Assembly: GCA_035267045.1 (NCBI GenBank)
Contig: DATFMH010000171.1
Coordinates: forward strand, 1-40,518
Direction: 5' to 3'
DNA from: DATFMH01 sp035267045
Lineage (GTDB): Bacteria; Bacteroidota; Rhodothermia; Balneolales; DATFMH01
DNA: 40,518 nt
Shown here: in pieces, positions 17,245 through 25,998 of the stretch
Layout: every line of letters starts with the position of its first letter
Numbering within the stretch: the stretch's first letter is position 1
The notes under the pieces: model-generated
Databases searched by the model: none
The model's input: the letters and a program-made list of their open reading frames with translations, nothing else
What the model was told of the DNA's origin: nothing
Program-made: the position numbers and the translations under genes

Positions 17245-18501
17245 ATGCCGGATAAACTTGGATTTGTTTCCACACGTTTTGCCGGCACGGATGGTGTATC
17301 CCTGGAGAGTACAAAGTGGGCAGAAGTTCTCCGGGAAGACGGACATGAAATTTATTGGTTCGCCGGGAAAGTTGACCGCGATAGGGAATGCAGTATGTGC
17401 ATCCCTGAGGCTTATTTTGGTCACCCCGAAATACAATGGATTAATGCCCGAATTTGGGATCATACGTCTCGTTCACCGCTCGTTACCCGCCGCATACATG
17501 ATATTTCGGAATATTTAAAGAGCCGTTTATACGATTTTGTTAAAAAATTTGAGATCGATATCCTTTTCATAGAAAATGCTCTTGCCATTCCAATGCACAT
17601 TCCACTTGGTTTGGCTGTAACCGAGTTTATGGCGGAAACGGATACACCTGCAATTGGCCATCATCATGATTTTTATTGGGAGCGGTCCCGTTTCCAGGTG
17701 AATGCGGTGCACGACTATCTGGAAATGGCTTTTCCGCCACGCGAATACGATATGCAGCATGTCGTCATCAATCAAACAGGGCAGGAGCAGCTTTCCTGGC
17801 GTAAAGGGCTGTCATCTACATTAGTACCCAACGTGCTCGATTTTGAAACACCCCCCCCGTCAATTGACAGTTATTCGGCCAATATAAGGGAAGAGATCGG
17901 CCTCAGTGATGAAGACGTGATGATTTTACAGCCTACACGTATTGTCCCACGTAAAGGGATAGAACGGGCCATTGAACTTGTGGAAATGCTCGGAGATTCA
18001 AAATATAAATTGGTAATATCGCATGAAGCCGGCGACGAAGGAGTCGAGTATAAGAGGACATTGGAGGAATTGGCCGGTGATGCAGGTGTGGATGTTCGTT
18101 TTATTTCCACCCATATCGGTGATGCGCGCAGGTTACAGAATAATGGAAATAAGGTGTATACGTTATGGGACCTGTATCCACATGCCGATCTGGTGACTTA
18201 TCCGAGTTTATACGAAGGTTTTGGGAATGCATTCCTGGAGAGTATTTATTTTAAGATTCCCCTGGTGCTTAATCGATATGATATTTATGCACGGGATATA
18301 GAACCAAAGGGTTTTAAAGTGGCCATGATGGATGGCATATTGACTAAAAAAGTTGTAGAGGAAGTAAGGCGAATATTAGATGATCCCGCCTACCGCAACG
18401 CCATGGTAGAGTACAATTATAAGTTGGCGGAGAATTTTTACAGTTATTCCGTCTTACGCCGGAAAATGAGATTATTAATATCAAATATCGAAGGGAAATA
18501 A
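17245..18501 (+). CDS. GT4-like glycosyltransferase, possible mannosyl/glucosylglycerate synthase
   Basis: A 418-residue retaining GT-B glycosyltransferase. The C-terminal donor half shows LQPTRIVPRKGIERAIEL, where the Arg and Lys contact the nucleotide-sugar diphosphate. It also has the E-x7-E motif in SLYEGFGNAFLESIYFKIPL. The N-terminal acceptor half contains GFVSTRFAGTDGVSLESTKW and an unusual IGHHHDFYWERSRF. The start is supported by AGGAG 5 bases before the ATG. The GH13_18 phosphorylase gene begins 9 bases after its stop, so they form one unit. Because the facing cluster encodes GpgS, a likely role is adding a mannosyl or glucosyl unit to glucosylglycerate, as in mannosylglucosylglycerate synthesis known from Petrotoga. 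Acceptor and donor are inferred from context, not from residues. Confidence 0.82.
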   Translation: MPDKLGFVSTRFAGTDGVSLESTKWAEVLREDGHEIYWFAGKVDRDRECSMCIPEAYFGHPEIQWINARIWDHTSRSPLVTRRIHDISEYLKSRLYDFVKKFEIDILFIENALAIPMHIPLGLAVTEFMAETDTPAIGHHHDFYWERSRFQVNAVHDYLEMAFPPREYDMQHVVINQTGQEQLSWRKGLSSTLVPNVLDFETPPPSIDSYSANIREEIGLSDEDVMILQPTRIVPRKGIERAIELVEMLGDSKYKLVISHEAGDEGVEYKRTLEELAGDAGVDVRFISTHIGDARRLQNNGNKVYTLWDLYPHADLVTYPSLYEGFGNAFLESIYFKIPLVLNRYDIYARDIEPKGFKVAMMDGILTKKVVEEVRRILDDPAYRNAMVEYNYKLAENFYSYSVLRRKMRLLISNIEGK

Positions 18502-18510
18502 CATCTATTT

Positions 18511-20259
18511 ATGATTCGATATTTTTCAAGTGACAAAATTGATCGTATCAGGGAGCGTATAAGAAAACTCTATGGTGGCAATAATGGCACAGATCTTGTT
18601 GAACGAATGGACATGATCGTCGGCCGGTATAATGTCGGTATTGATCCGCATAAACCGGATCATTATTGGGACCAGACTGATAATGTGTTAATAACGTATG
18701 GCGATATGATTCAGTCGGATGGAGAGCCGCCGTTGCTGACGCTCAAACGTTTTTTGAATAATTATCTTAGGGATGAGATCGATACCGTTCATATTTTACC
18801 GTTTTTCCCTTATTCATCAGATGACGGTTTTTCGGTAATAAATTATCGCGTCGTAGACGGGGAGCTTGGGAATTGGGAAGATATTGAAGCCTTAGGTGAA
18901 CATTTCCGGTTGATGTTCGACCTGATCATTAATCATGTGTCAAAAGAGAGTGATTGGTTTGACGATTATTTGTCAGGTATCGCCCCGGCACGCGATTATT
19001 TCATTGAAGTGGATCCGGATACAGATTTATCTTCAGTTACGAGGCCGCGCAATACTCCTTTGTTGTTGAAAACGAATACCCGGAATGGCGTTAAACACTT
19101 ATGGACAACTTTTAGTCAAGATCAGATTGATCTTAATTTTAAAAATCCGGATGTCCTGTTCGAATTCCTGGATATTCTTTTCTGGTATATTTCGAAGGGA
19201 GCACGTATCATCCGCCTGGATGCGATCGCTTATTTATGGAAAGAAGTAGGGACCAGCTGCATACACCTATCCAATACTCATGAGATCGTCAAATTACTGC
19301 GTGATATCGTCAGTACACTGGCCCCCCATGTTTTACTGCTGACAGAAACCAACGTCCCTCATGAAGAGAATATGGGCTATTTCGGGGATGGCGACGAAGC
19401 TCATATGGTTTATCAATTCAGTCTTCCACCTTTGCTGCTTCACGCATTACATAGCGGTAATACAAAATACCTGACCCGTTGGGCTAATGAACTTCCCGGG
19501 TTGGAGCCCGGCATGACTTTCCTGAATTTTACTGCTTCCCATGATGGAATCGGTGTCCGCCCGTTACAGGGATTGATTCCAAAACAGGAATTGAATGATT
19601 TGATAACCCGGGTAAAAGAACGGGGCGGGAAGGTTTCCACGAAAAAGAATGCCGATGGATCAGAAAGTCCGTATGAATTGAATATAACTTATTACGATGC
19701 ACTGGCGGATCCACACATGGATGATGAAGATTTGGATGTAGTCCGCTTTTTGTGTTCGCAAATCATACCCATGGCCTTGAAAGGGGTACCCGCGATATAT
19801 TTCCACAGCTTAACAGGCACGAGGAATAATTATGATGGAGTGAAGAAAACAGGTCGTGCACGCACGATCAACCGGAGCAAATGGCAGGAAGATCATTTGA
19901 TTGATGTTCTATCGGATATGGAGAATCAACACGGCAAAGTATTTTATGAATACAGGCGTCTTATCCAGATACGCAGTCGATATAAAGCTTTTCATCCGGA
20001 TGGAAAACAGGTTATATATGATTTAAATGACAAGGTCTTTGCCTTGAAAAGGACCTCACAGGATCATGGTGAGAGTGTTATCTCCATTTCTAATTTTACA
20101 GGTGATAATATCAAAGTTACTGTTGGTGGACATATTCCGGAATTAAATGGCAGCAGCGAGTGGAAGGATTTGATTGGGGGTGATCATTTTACTGGCGGCG
20201 AGGAACCCTTGCCACTGGACCCTTATCAAACAGTTTGGTTATACCGGGAAAACAGGTGA
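18511..20259 (+). CDS. GH13_18 sugar phosphorylase, probable glucosylglycerate phosphorylase
   Basis: A 582-residue TIM-barrel enzyme of the sucrose-phosphorylase subfamily, which reversibly splits an alpha-glucoside with phosphate to give glucose 1-phosphate. The catalytic set is present: nucleophile Asp237 in IIRLDAIAYLWKEVGTSCIH, acid/base Glu279 in LLTETNVPHEENMGYFG, and the stabilising Asp345 in ASHDGIGVR. The T-E-T-N-V-P-H and A-Y-L-W-K-E forms differ from classical Bifidobacterium sucrose phosphorylase. They match what I recall of the glucosylglycerate and sucrose-6-phosphate phosphorylase branches. With gpgS facing it, glucosylglycerate is the best substrate guess. No signal peptide, so cytosolic. 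It would let the cell recover the carbon of the solute without spending ATP. Confidence 0.85.
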   Translation: MIRYFSSDKIDRIRERIRKLYGGNNGTDLVERMDMIVGRYNVGIDPHKPDHYWDQTDNVLITYGDMIQSDGEPPLLTLKRFLNNYLRDEIDTVHILPFFPYSSDDGFSVINYRVVDGELGNWEDIEALGEHFRLMFDLIINHVSKESDWFDDYLSGIAPARDYFIEVDPDTDLSSVTRPRNTPLLLKTNTRNGVKHLWTTFSQDQIDLNFKNPDVLFEFLDILFWYISKGARIIRLDAIAYLWKEVGTSCIHLSNTHEIVKLLRDIVSTLAPHVLLLTETNVPHEENMGYFGDGDEAHMVYQFSLPPLLLHALHSGNTKYLTRWANELPGLEPGMTFLNFTASHDGIGVRPLQGLIPKQELNDLITRVKERGGKVSTKKNADGSESPYELNITYYDALADPHMDDEDLDVVRFLCSQIIPMALKGVPAIYFHSLTGTRNNYDGVKKTGRARTINRSKWQEDHLIDVLSDMENQHGKVFYEYRRLIQIRSRYKAFHPDGKQVIYDLNDKVFALKRTSQDHGESVISISNFTGDNIKVTVGGHIPELNGSSEWKDLIGGDHFTGGEEPLPLDPYQTVWLYRENR

Positions 20260-20261
20260 AC

Positions 20262-20303
20262 GTGATCAGTTAACAGTAAGCAGTGATCAGTTAGCAGTAA
20301 GCA
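20262..20303 (+). repeat. 21-bp tandem repeat, two copies
   Basis: GTGATCAGTTAACAGTAAGCA at 20262-20282 is followed directly by a copy with one change (A to G) at 20283-20303, and a decayed third part continues with GTTTGCAGTAACA. It sits between two convergent genes. Similar words occur at 2749-2769 and 25343-25359, so this is a dispersed intergenic repeat of the genome. Confidence 0.7.
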
Positions 20304-20362
20304 GTTTGCAGTAACAATTAACAAATAACTGCGGTAATTGCTCATTACACGTTCTTGATTGC

Positions 20363-21283
20363 TCAAACACAATCCGTTAATTGCATCAAACGGTTTATGA
20401 TAATATCCGGTTTTACTCCGTTGCATTGTTCATTATCTAATCTAAGTCGTAAAGAACGCTTATCTCCGGCAAACAGAGCGGTACGGAATCCGAGTTTTGA
20501 TGCCGGCATTACGTCATTCAGTATGTCGTTTCCAATATATAATACTTCTGACGGTTTAATATCGTATTCCTGTTGAAGTCGTTCTTTCAAGCCTCTGTAA
20601 AAATCTACCGATGGTTTGGCAATTCGCTGTTTAAAGGACCAGAAACAGAGATCATCATGAAAACCGATATCGGTTAATTCTTGCCCGAGGTACGTTTCAA
20701 ATAATAAGGGCGTGTAAAATTGTGCATTCGAGACGATACCGAGTATGAATTTATTTTGGATAAGATGATGCAATATTTTAGCCAGACCAGGCATCGGCCA
20801 GGTGGGATTGATCCGGCATTCATATTCGATAGCCACCTGGAGCAATTGCTGATTTGATACCTCGTTTTCAATAAGGGATGACTGGGATAAATTATCAAGT
20901 ATCTCTGCCCAGATTTCTCTAATGTCTACTTCAGGGTGATCTTCTCCCGTAGCTTTGTGCTTCTCGTGATAATCCTGAATACGTGATAATAATAAATCGG
21001 ACCCATTGATATAGGCTCGTTTCAGATAATGACTGATACCGGCAGATGACAACGCTTCGCGAAAGGCATTTTCATTATCCGTTTTTTGGGTCACACCAAG
21101 ATCACCCGAAGCTGATATGAGTAATGTCCCGTATACGTCAAAAATGACCGACTTTATATCAGATAATTTTTCAATATGATTGGCGAAACCTGTTGGAATG
21201 GGTTTCAATGGCTCGGATAAATCACTGATTCTCTCCAGTAATTGTCTTTTTACGGTCGGTTCTATTTTAACGGGTCCTGACAT
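20363..21283 (-). CDS. HAD-superfamily hydrolase, candidate phosphatase of the solute pathway
   Basis: A 306-residue HAD-family protein with about 45 extra residues before the core. Motif I is VIFDVYGTLL with the nucleophile Asp49; the second acidic residue of the usual D-x-D is Tyr51, as in haloacid-dehalogenase-like members. Motif II is GIVSNAQ, motif III is the Lys of KQRIAKPSVDF, and motif IV is YIGNDILNDVMPA. A helical cap lies between motifs I and II. It follows the glycosyltransferase by 15 bases and ends the minus-strand operon. A phosphatase acting on glucosyl-3-phosphoglycerate (or its mannosylated form) is needed by the pathway, and this is the only candidate in the cluster. It is not related in obvious sequence to known GpgP/MpgP families, so this remains inference. 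Confidence 0.8.
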   Translation of the reverse strand: MSGPVKIEPTVKRQLLERISDLSEPLKPIPTGFANHIEKLSDIKSVIFDVYGTLLISASGDLGVTQKTDNENAFREALSSAGISHYLKRAYINGSDLLLSRIQDYHEKHKATGEDHPEVDIREIWAEILDNLSQSSLIENEVSNQQLLQVAIEYECRINPTWPMPGLAKILHHLIQNKFILGIVSNAQFYTPLLFETYLGQELTDIGFHDDLCFWSFKQRIAKPSVDFYRGLKERLQQEYDIKPSEVLYIGNDILNDVMPASKLGFRTALFAGDKRSLRLRLDNEQCNGVKPDIIINRLMQLTDCV

Positions 21284-21298
21284 ATGACAAAATGAATA

Positions 21299-22783
21299 TT
21301 ACGTTCGTAATAAGTTAAATCGTTCCGGGTTGAGAAACTGATCGAGGAGTTTTTTAGCATTCAGATACTCAATTTTATCCGGATATTGACTCAACAGATG
21401 ATCATAAACGGATAATAAACGATCCCCATACTGTTTCAGATTATAGTTTTCTTCAATGATATGTTTGTTGTGATTCACAGTCTCACCGGTAATGCTATCG
21501 GCTTTCCCAACATATTCTGAAAGTTCACTTTTTAGAGAGGGATCATGATAAATTTTCAATAAAATTTGTTCCTGTAACGGTTCATCCAGCCTGCCAAAAT
21601 CAACTTTGTCATTCTCATTAACAATACTGTTGAAGGCCAGTTGCTCGTGTTTCTCACTCATAGGTTGACCATAGCGTTGAAAGACATGATTGAGGCCTTC
21701 ATTAATTTTTTGTCTGAGGACACTCTTATTGATCCAATCGACGGGTACATTTAATCTATCATACAAATGAGAGAGATGGATATCCTCTTTAGTGAAATCA
21801 ATTGTGATATCAGGCAGGTTGCGTCCATAGAGCTTATTTCCGGCTAACCAAGGTTCCAGGAAGGCCAATCCGAACCCCTCGGCAACACTGGTTGTCATTA
21901 TCAAGTCGGATAAGTGTAAAAGTTGAGTATATGACCAGTGACTCTTCTTTCCGGCTTCAAAAACAACAGGCAAATCCAGTGTTTCAGAAAAATCAACCCA
22001 GCGTTTAAATCGCGGTTTGGCTTTGGGGTTTTTGGGGGCAAGTGTGACGGCAAATAAATTATTTTCCTCTGAAAGTATAGCATGCAGTAAAAATTCACCG
22101 ATGTTTTTTCTTCGTATAGCCCGTGTCGGGTAAAGAATCAATTTTTTATACTTACCGTCAAGCGCCTTCGATTTAGGTTTCTCGTCCGTTATTGGCGGGA
22201 CATCTATGGCATTCGGTAAGAGATGCAAATGTGATTCCGGTAGACCGGCATCTGAAAGAAAATTGTAATCACGGCGATTAAGAACACTGTAGAAAATGTG
22301 ACCGCTTACAGGATATAAAAGTTTCGCCAGGTTGGTATGATTCGAAGTGGTATTACGCAATGAATTGAAAAGATAATGATAATTGCCGGGCCTTCCGTCC
22401 TCGGGAAAGTCATGGATTTGCAGCAGCAGGGGATGCTGTTGTTTAGCTATGTAATGAGTAAGCAGCGGCAATGTCTGATTCTTGCCGAGATTGTGATTAT
22501 GAATATGCCACAGGTCCGGTTCACCGCCTAATATTTTTGTACACGAATCAGTAAGCTCCCTGAATAATGCACCTACTTCATTTTCAGGAATGGTTTGATT
22601 GTAGGCGAGTTTCTCATTTACACAAATGTTAAGTGATTTCGAATGTTGGGGTTCTTCTCCGCAAACTACAACGGTTTCTATATTCCGACTTCGGAGAGCA
22701 TCCACAGCATGTTGTATAACCCGTGTGACACCACCGCCCCGCAAATGATAATGTACAATAGCTATACGTTTTGGGAAAGACAT
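21299..22783 (-). CDS. GT4-type glycosyltransferase of the gpgS operon
   Basis: A 494-residue GT-B glycosyltransferase. The N-terminus AIVHYHLRGGGVTRVIQHAV has the glycine-rich nucleotide-sugar/acceptor loop of GT4 enzymes. Further on come LWHIHNHNLG, LYPTRAIRRKNIGEFL (Arg and Lys of the diphosphate site) and VAEGFGLAFLEPWLAG with the E-x7-E pair. The C-terminal 100 residues are helical and add length beyond a usual GT4, with a possible regulatory or dimer role. It lies 86 bases downstream of gpgS and 15 bases upstream of the HAD gene. It may transfer a second sugar to glucosyl-3-phosphoglycerate or glucosylglycerate, as MggA-type enzymes do, but its donor and acceptor cannot be read from the sequence. 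Confidence 0.8.
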   Translation of the reverse strand: MSFPKRIAIVHYHLRGGGVTRVIQHAVDALRSRNIETVVVCGEEPQHSKSLNICVNEKLAYNQTIPENEVGALFRELTDSCTKILGGEPDLWHIHNHNLGKNQTLPLLTHYIAKQQHPLLLQIHDFPEDGRPGNYHYLFNSLRNTTSNHTNLAKLLYPVSGHIFYSVLNRRDYNFLSDAGLPESHLHLLPNAIDVPPITDEKPKSKALDGKYKKLILYPTRAIRRKNIGEFLLHAILSEENNLFAVTLAPKNPKAKPRFKRWVDFSETLDLPVVFEAGKKSHWSYTQLLHLSDLIMTTSVAEGFGLAFLEPWLAGNKLYGRNLPDITIDFTKEDIHLSHLYDRLNVPVDWINKSVLRQKINEGLNHVFQRYGQPMSEKHEQLAFNSIVNENDKVDFGRLDEPLQEQILLKIYHDPSLKSELSEYVGKADSITGETVNHNKHIIEENYNLKQYGDRLLSVYDHLLSQYPDKIEYLNAKKLLDQFLNPERFNLLRT

Positions 22784-22869
22784 CTAATAATGATTAAGTA
22801 AAGTTATTTAATATAATGATAGTCAATATATTAAGTGAATATAAATATAATTATTATAGGTGCAGATTA

Positions 22870-23859
22870 TTAAACTTCTTCGGGGTTTGTAATATTATAT
22901 TTTTCCTGATAATCTTTGATTGTTATCATCGGTGGACGTTCATCTTCAACAATTTTATGTTCTATTTGTTCATAATCTTTCTCTTTAGCCTGATACTGTC
23001 GGAGAATAGTACTTAGTTCCGGAATCTCTTTTATGATACCATGTGCCTGCACCCGGTTGATAAAAGTCTGCAGAATACCAAAAGCCATTTTACCCAGATC
23101 CTGAGTCGATTGATTACGGTGAACTCTTTGGTCGAGATCGGTCTGTGCGAAAGCATCGAGTCCCCACCGGTTGTAGACATCCAGCAGGTGAGAGGTTTCC
23201 ACGCCATACCCTATAGGAAATGGTATCTTTTCGAGAACTTCGCGGCGTACAGCATACTCACCAGACAATGGTTGAATGATTGCCGTTAAATCCGGAAACA
23301 TCAATGAGAATAAGGGACGTATCAATATTTCGGTAACGCGGCCGCCACCAGATGGACGTACGCCGTGTGAGAAGGCCAGAGGCCGGTCATAAAAAGCTTT
23401 CACATACTTTATCGCATTCCGGTAGATGAGGGGAGCCACCAGTCCATAAACAAAGCGCGGATGAATGTTCTTGATATCGGCGTCCACATAGACGATAATA
23501 TCACCATCCAGTTGATAAATGGCTTTCCACAGATTTTCACCTTTACCTTTTTTTTGTTCGAGATGAGGTAAAATATCATCGGCCAGATAAACATCGGCGC
23601 CATAAGATTGCGCCACTTCTAACGTGTTATCTTCCGATCCCGAATCGATGACGGCTATTTCATCAAGCAATGGATAGCGCTGCATCAATTCTGAACGGAA
23701 AAGAACAACTTCTTTACCGATAGTCCGTTCTTCATTCAGTGTAGGGATACATAAAGAGATCTTAAGATTCTGTTTTTCTTTCTCTTTAACCATTTCTTTC
23801 AGATCCCAGAACTGCGAATGATGAAACGTATTATGTTGAATCCACTCTTTAATCTTCAT
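22870..23859 (-). CDS. gpgS: glucosyl-3-phosphoglycerate synthase
   Basis: A 329-residue GT81 enzyme that transfers glucose from a nucleotide sugar to 3-phosphoglycerate. It makes the precursor of glucosylglycerate, a compatible solute and polysaccharide primer. Recognisable parts are ISLCIPTLNEERTIG (residues 34-48), IDSGSEDNTLEVA, the metal-binding D-A-D at 126-128 in IIVYVDADIKNIHP, KAFYDRPL, and GGGRVTEILIRP (171-182) with IQPLSGEYAVRRE. All align well with mycobacterial and thermophile GpgS. The length is normal. Its start codon lies inside the end of the M20-like gene (11-base overlap), which implies translational coupling. This is the enzyme that defines the function of the whole 17-25 kb cluster. 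Confidence 0.9.
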   Translation of the reverse strand: MKIKEWIQHNTFHHSQFWDLKEMVKEKEKQNLKISLCIPTLNEERTIGKEVVLFRSELMQRYPLLDEIAVIDSGSEDNTLEVAQSYGADVYLADDILPHLEQKKGKGENLWKAIYQLDGDIIVYVDADIKNIHPRFVYGLVAPLIYRNAIKYVKAFYDRPLAFSHGVRPSGGGRVTEILIRPLFSLMFPDLTAIIQPLSGEYAVRREVLEKIPFPIGYGVETSHLLDVYNRWGLDAFAQTDLDQRVHRNQSTQDLGKMAFGILQTFINRVQAHGIIKEIPELSTILRQYQAKEKDYEQIEHKIVEDERPPMITIKDYQEKYNITNPEEV

Positions 23860-25036
23860 CGCAAAACCCTTTATCTATCGCAGTTAATATTCCAATGAGT
23901 TGCGCAATACCCCTGTATATAGGATAGATATAAATACTTTCGTTAGGCTGCCTAATATGTTCGGCGTTCGTGATTCCAAGCGTAACAGCAGGTATGTCCT
24001 TATTGATCAATGCACTTAGTTCGGAAATACTTGGGATAATGTTGGTTTCTATATCCATCGCTTTCATTATCTCCCTTGAAGTTTTACACATAGGATGGCT
24101 GAATTTTATACCACCCGGGCGGCGTGTCGCCACTACATCCATATTAACTTCTATACCGGAATGAGCAGAAACTTCAGCAACTATTTCTTCCAGCCGGTCG
24201 CTGATTTCTCTTACCGTTTTTTCGGATTCACTCCGTACTTCAAACTGCAATACAGCCGTTGTAGCTATCGTGTTAAAAGAATGTCCGCCTTTAATAGAAC
24301 CTAATACAATGCTGGTCCGTGGCCGTTTAGGCAGTGGAATTTGTACGATTTTGTTGACTACTTCATTCAAAGTAATTATGGCATTTGTGTAACTCATCAT
24401 CGTCCAGTCATGTTCTTCCGGGACCATTGAGATGATCTCCCCGCGCAACATACCTACCGATGAATAACTGAGGCGGCCTAACTGTGCTCCCTCAACACAG
24501 ACTCCATAATGAATTGGTACTTCGCTGTTAGATAAAAAGAAACGTAATCCTTCCAGATTTCCACGTCCCATGCTGCGGGCGGCACCCATCAATACCAGAT
24601 TAGAGTCAAAATGGATATTCAGCCTTTCAAGGATATCCGGCAGGGAGGCAATGACGGCCAGGCCCAGGCTGTTATCGGCCACGCCGGGACCGACTACTTC
24701 ATTCGGGCCGACAGATATAGTATGATCAACTTTTTCAGAAAAGACGGTGTCTGTATGAGCTACAAGCAGGATATTACGTTTTCCCTCCTTGCCAGGTAGT
24801 AAACCTAAAACATTACCTGCTTCATCCGTAGAACAATTCTGTAAGCCTACCTCCCCGAAACGGCGTTTCAAAAACAATGTACGATGATCCTCACTAAATG
24901 TTGGTGCGGGTATTTCACCAATCATGACGAGATTAGCCAGTATTAATTCAGTTAATTCTCTTGCTGTACTCTGATATCCCGAAAGTTTATCTAATACCTG
25001 ATCTTCAAAATCTGCTTGATTTTCAATGGTTCGCAC
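23849..25036 (-). CDS. M20-like protein lacking the catalytic Glu pair, upstream of gpgS
   Basis: A 395-residue homologue of M20 zinc peptidases. The scaffold is preserved: LLVAHTDTVF (His94, Asp96), GPGVADNSLGLAV (Asp121), a third ligand-like Glu182 in CVEGAQLG, the S-F-N-T-I segment at the domain junction, and a C-terminal EHIRQPNE. Where active relatives have G-E-E-G-x-G-N-L, with base and metal-binding glutamates, this protein reads GAARSMGRGNLEG, with Ser155 and Met156 instead. The G-G-S-D-A segment near the end is also replaced (SISELSAL). Normal peptide hydrolysis is therefore doubtful. It is the first gene of the minus-strand operon and its end overlaps the gpgS start by 11 bases. It could be a pseudoenzyme or carry a changed activity on the glycerate solute; that is inference. 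Confidence 0.8.
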   Translation of the reverse strand: MRTIENQADFEDQVLDKLSGYQSTARELTELILANLVMIGEIPAPTFSEDHRTLFLKRRFGEVGLQNCSTDEAGNVLGLLPGKEGKRNILLVAHTDTVFSEKVDHTISVGPNEVVGPGVADNSLGLAVIASLPDILERLNIHFDSNLVLMGAARSMGRGNLEGLRFFLSNSEVPIHYGVCVEGAQLGRLSYSSVGMLRGEIISMVPEEHDWTMMSYTNAIITLNEVVNKIVQIPLPKRPRTSIVLGSIKGGHSFNTIATTAVLQFEVRSESEKTVREISDRLEEIVAEVSAHSGIEVNMDVVATRRPGGIKFSHPMCKTSREIMKAMDIETNIIPSISELSALINKDIPAVTLGITNAEHIRQPNESIYIYPIYRGIAQLIGILTAIDKGFCDED

Positions 25037-25444
25037 GGTTTTATTCTGTTTAGTATGAACATGAGCCGGCTCTTAGTAAGAAATATAATACTGCTTCAAA
25101 TCAGCCAGACTCAGAAAATAACATTGTTATTGTTAACTCATTAACCCTCAGAAGCTTCTGGATAATAAAACGGTTCTTTCAGGGAATTAGTATTATTCGT
25201 TGATCTGCCAGCAAGGCTGATAACTTAAAGATACTAAAAACATTCTATTACATTAATATATATGATAATAGGTTAATTTCAGGACATAATATAACTATGT
25301 ACTTAAGCAATGAGACAGGGAAAAACGTTCGGATATCCGGACCGTTAACAGTAAGCGGGTATCATTTCGCGGGCATATCAATCCCACGAGTATATTCTGC
25401 TTTTGAATAACCTTTTGGTAGGAAAGGGATAACGTTAAGCCGGC
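25037..25444. other. intergenic region, promoter side of the gpgS operon
   Basis: About 400 bases between the peroxiredoxin stop and the M20-like gene start. It holds a short copy of the dispersed repeat (CGTTAACAGTAAGC near 25343) and otherwise AT-rich DNA. I saw no gene. The promoter of the minus-strand solute operon should lie near its left end. Confidence 0.45.
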
Positions 25445-25939
25445 TTATGCAAGCTTATAAAGGTATTCGCCGGAATCACCTTCGATTTCCTGCATTGCTT
25501 TTTTTGCATTATCCACATGTTTGGCAGTACGGAAGAGTCCATCGTAAACAGCCCTGATTCTTTGACCAGGGTCTATTACAAATGTTCTCCGGCTTGCCTG
25601 ACTCAGCAATGGTCTATAAGCCCCATACAGTTTACATACGTCTCCTGCCGGATCCGAAAGTAATTGGAAGGGCAAACTGTGAGTTTCTTTAAAACGCCTG
25701 TGTGACTTCATATTATCGGTACTGATACCGATAACTTCGGCTTTAAGCTCCCTGAAAGGTTCAAATTCATCCCGAAAATTACATGCTTCCCACGTACACA
25801 ATGTGCTGAAATCGCCGGGATAAAAGAACAGAATAATGTTCTCTTCATCACTTTCCAGTGCTTCACTTAATGTGAAATTCTTCCCTGCTGTCGAGGGAAG
25901 CGTAAAGTCGGGAGCCAGGTCACCAACTTCAAGTCTCAT
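25445..25939 (-). CDS. bcp: peroxiredoxin, Bcp/PrxQ type
   Basis: A 164-residue thiol peroxidase that reduces hydrogen peroxide and organic peroxides. The fold starts VGDLAPDFTLPSTAGKNFTL, then FFYPGDFSTLCTWEACNFRD gives the peroxidatic Cys48 in its P-x-x-x-T/S-x-x-C setting. A second Cys53 lies five residues on, as in the atypical 2-Cys Bcp group. The active-site Arg is likely in the SRRTFVIDP segment. It has no signal peptide, so it is cytosolic. The gene is separate from its neighbours, and a 35-bp dyad lies about 60 bases upstream of its start. Confidence 0.85.
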   Translation of the reverse strand: MRLEVGDLAPDFTLPSTAGKNFTLSEALESDEENIILFFYPGDFSTLCTWEACNFRDEFEPFRELKAEVIGISTDNMKSHRRFKETHSLPFQLLSDPAGDVCKLYGAYRPLLSQASRRTFVIDPGQRIRAVYDGLFRTAKHVDNAKKAMQEIEGDSGEYLYKLA

Positions 25940-25998
25940 AAAGACAATAAAAGGTTAATGAATGTTTTTAATTGATAGTATTGTTTTTTCAAACAAGC

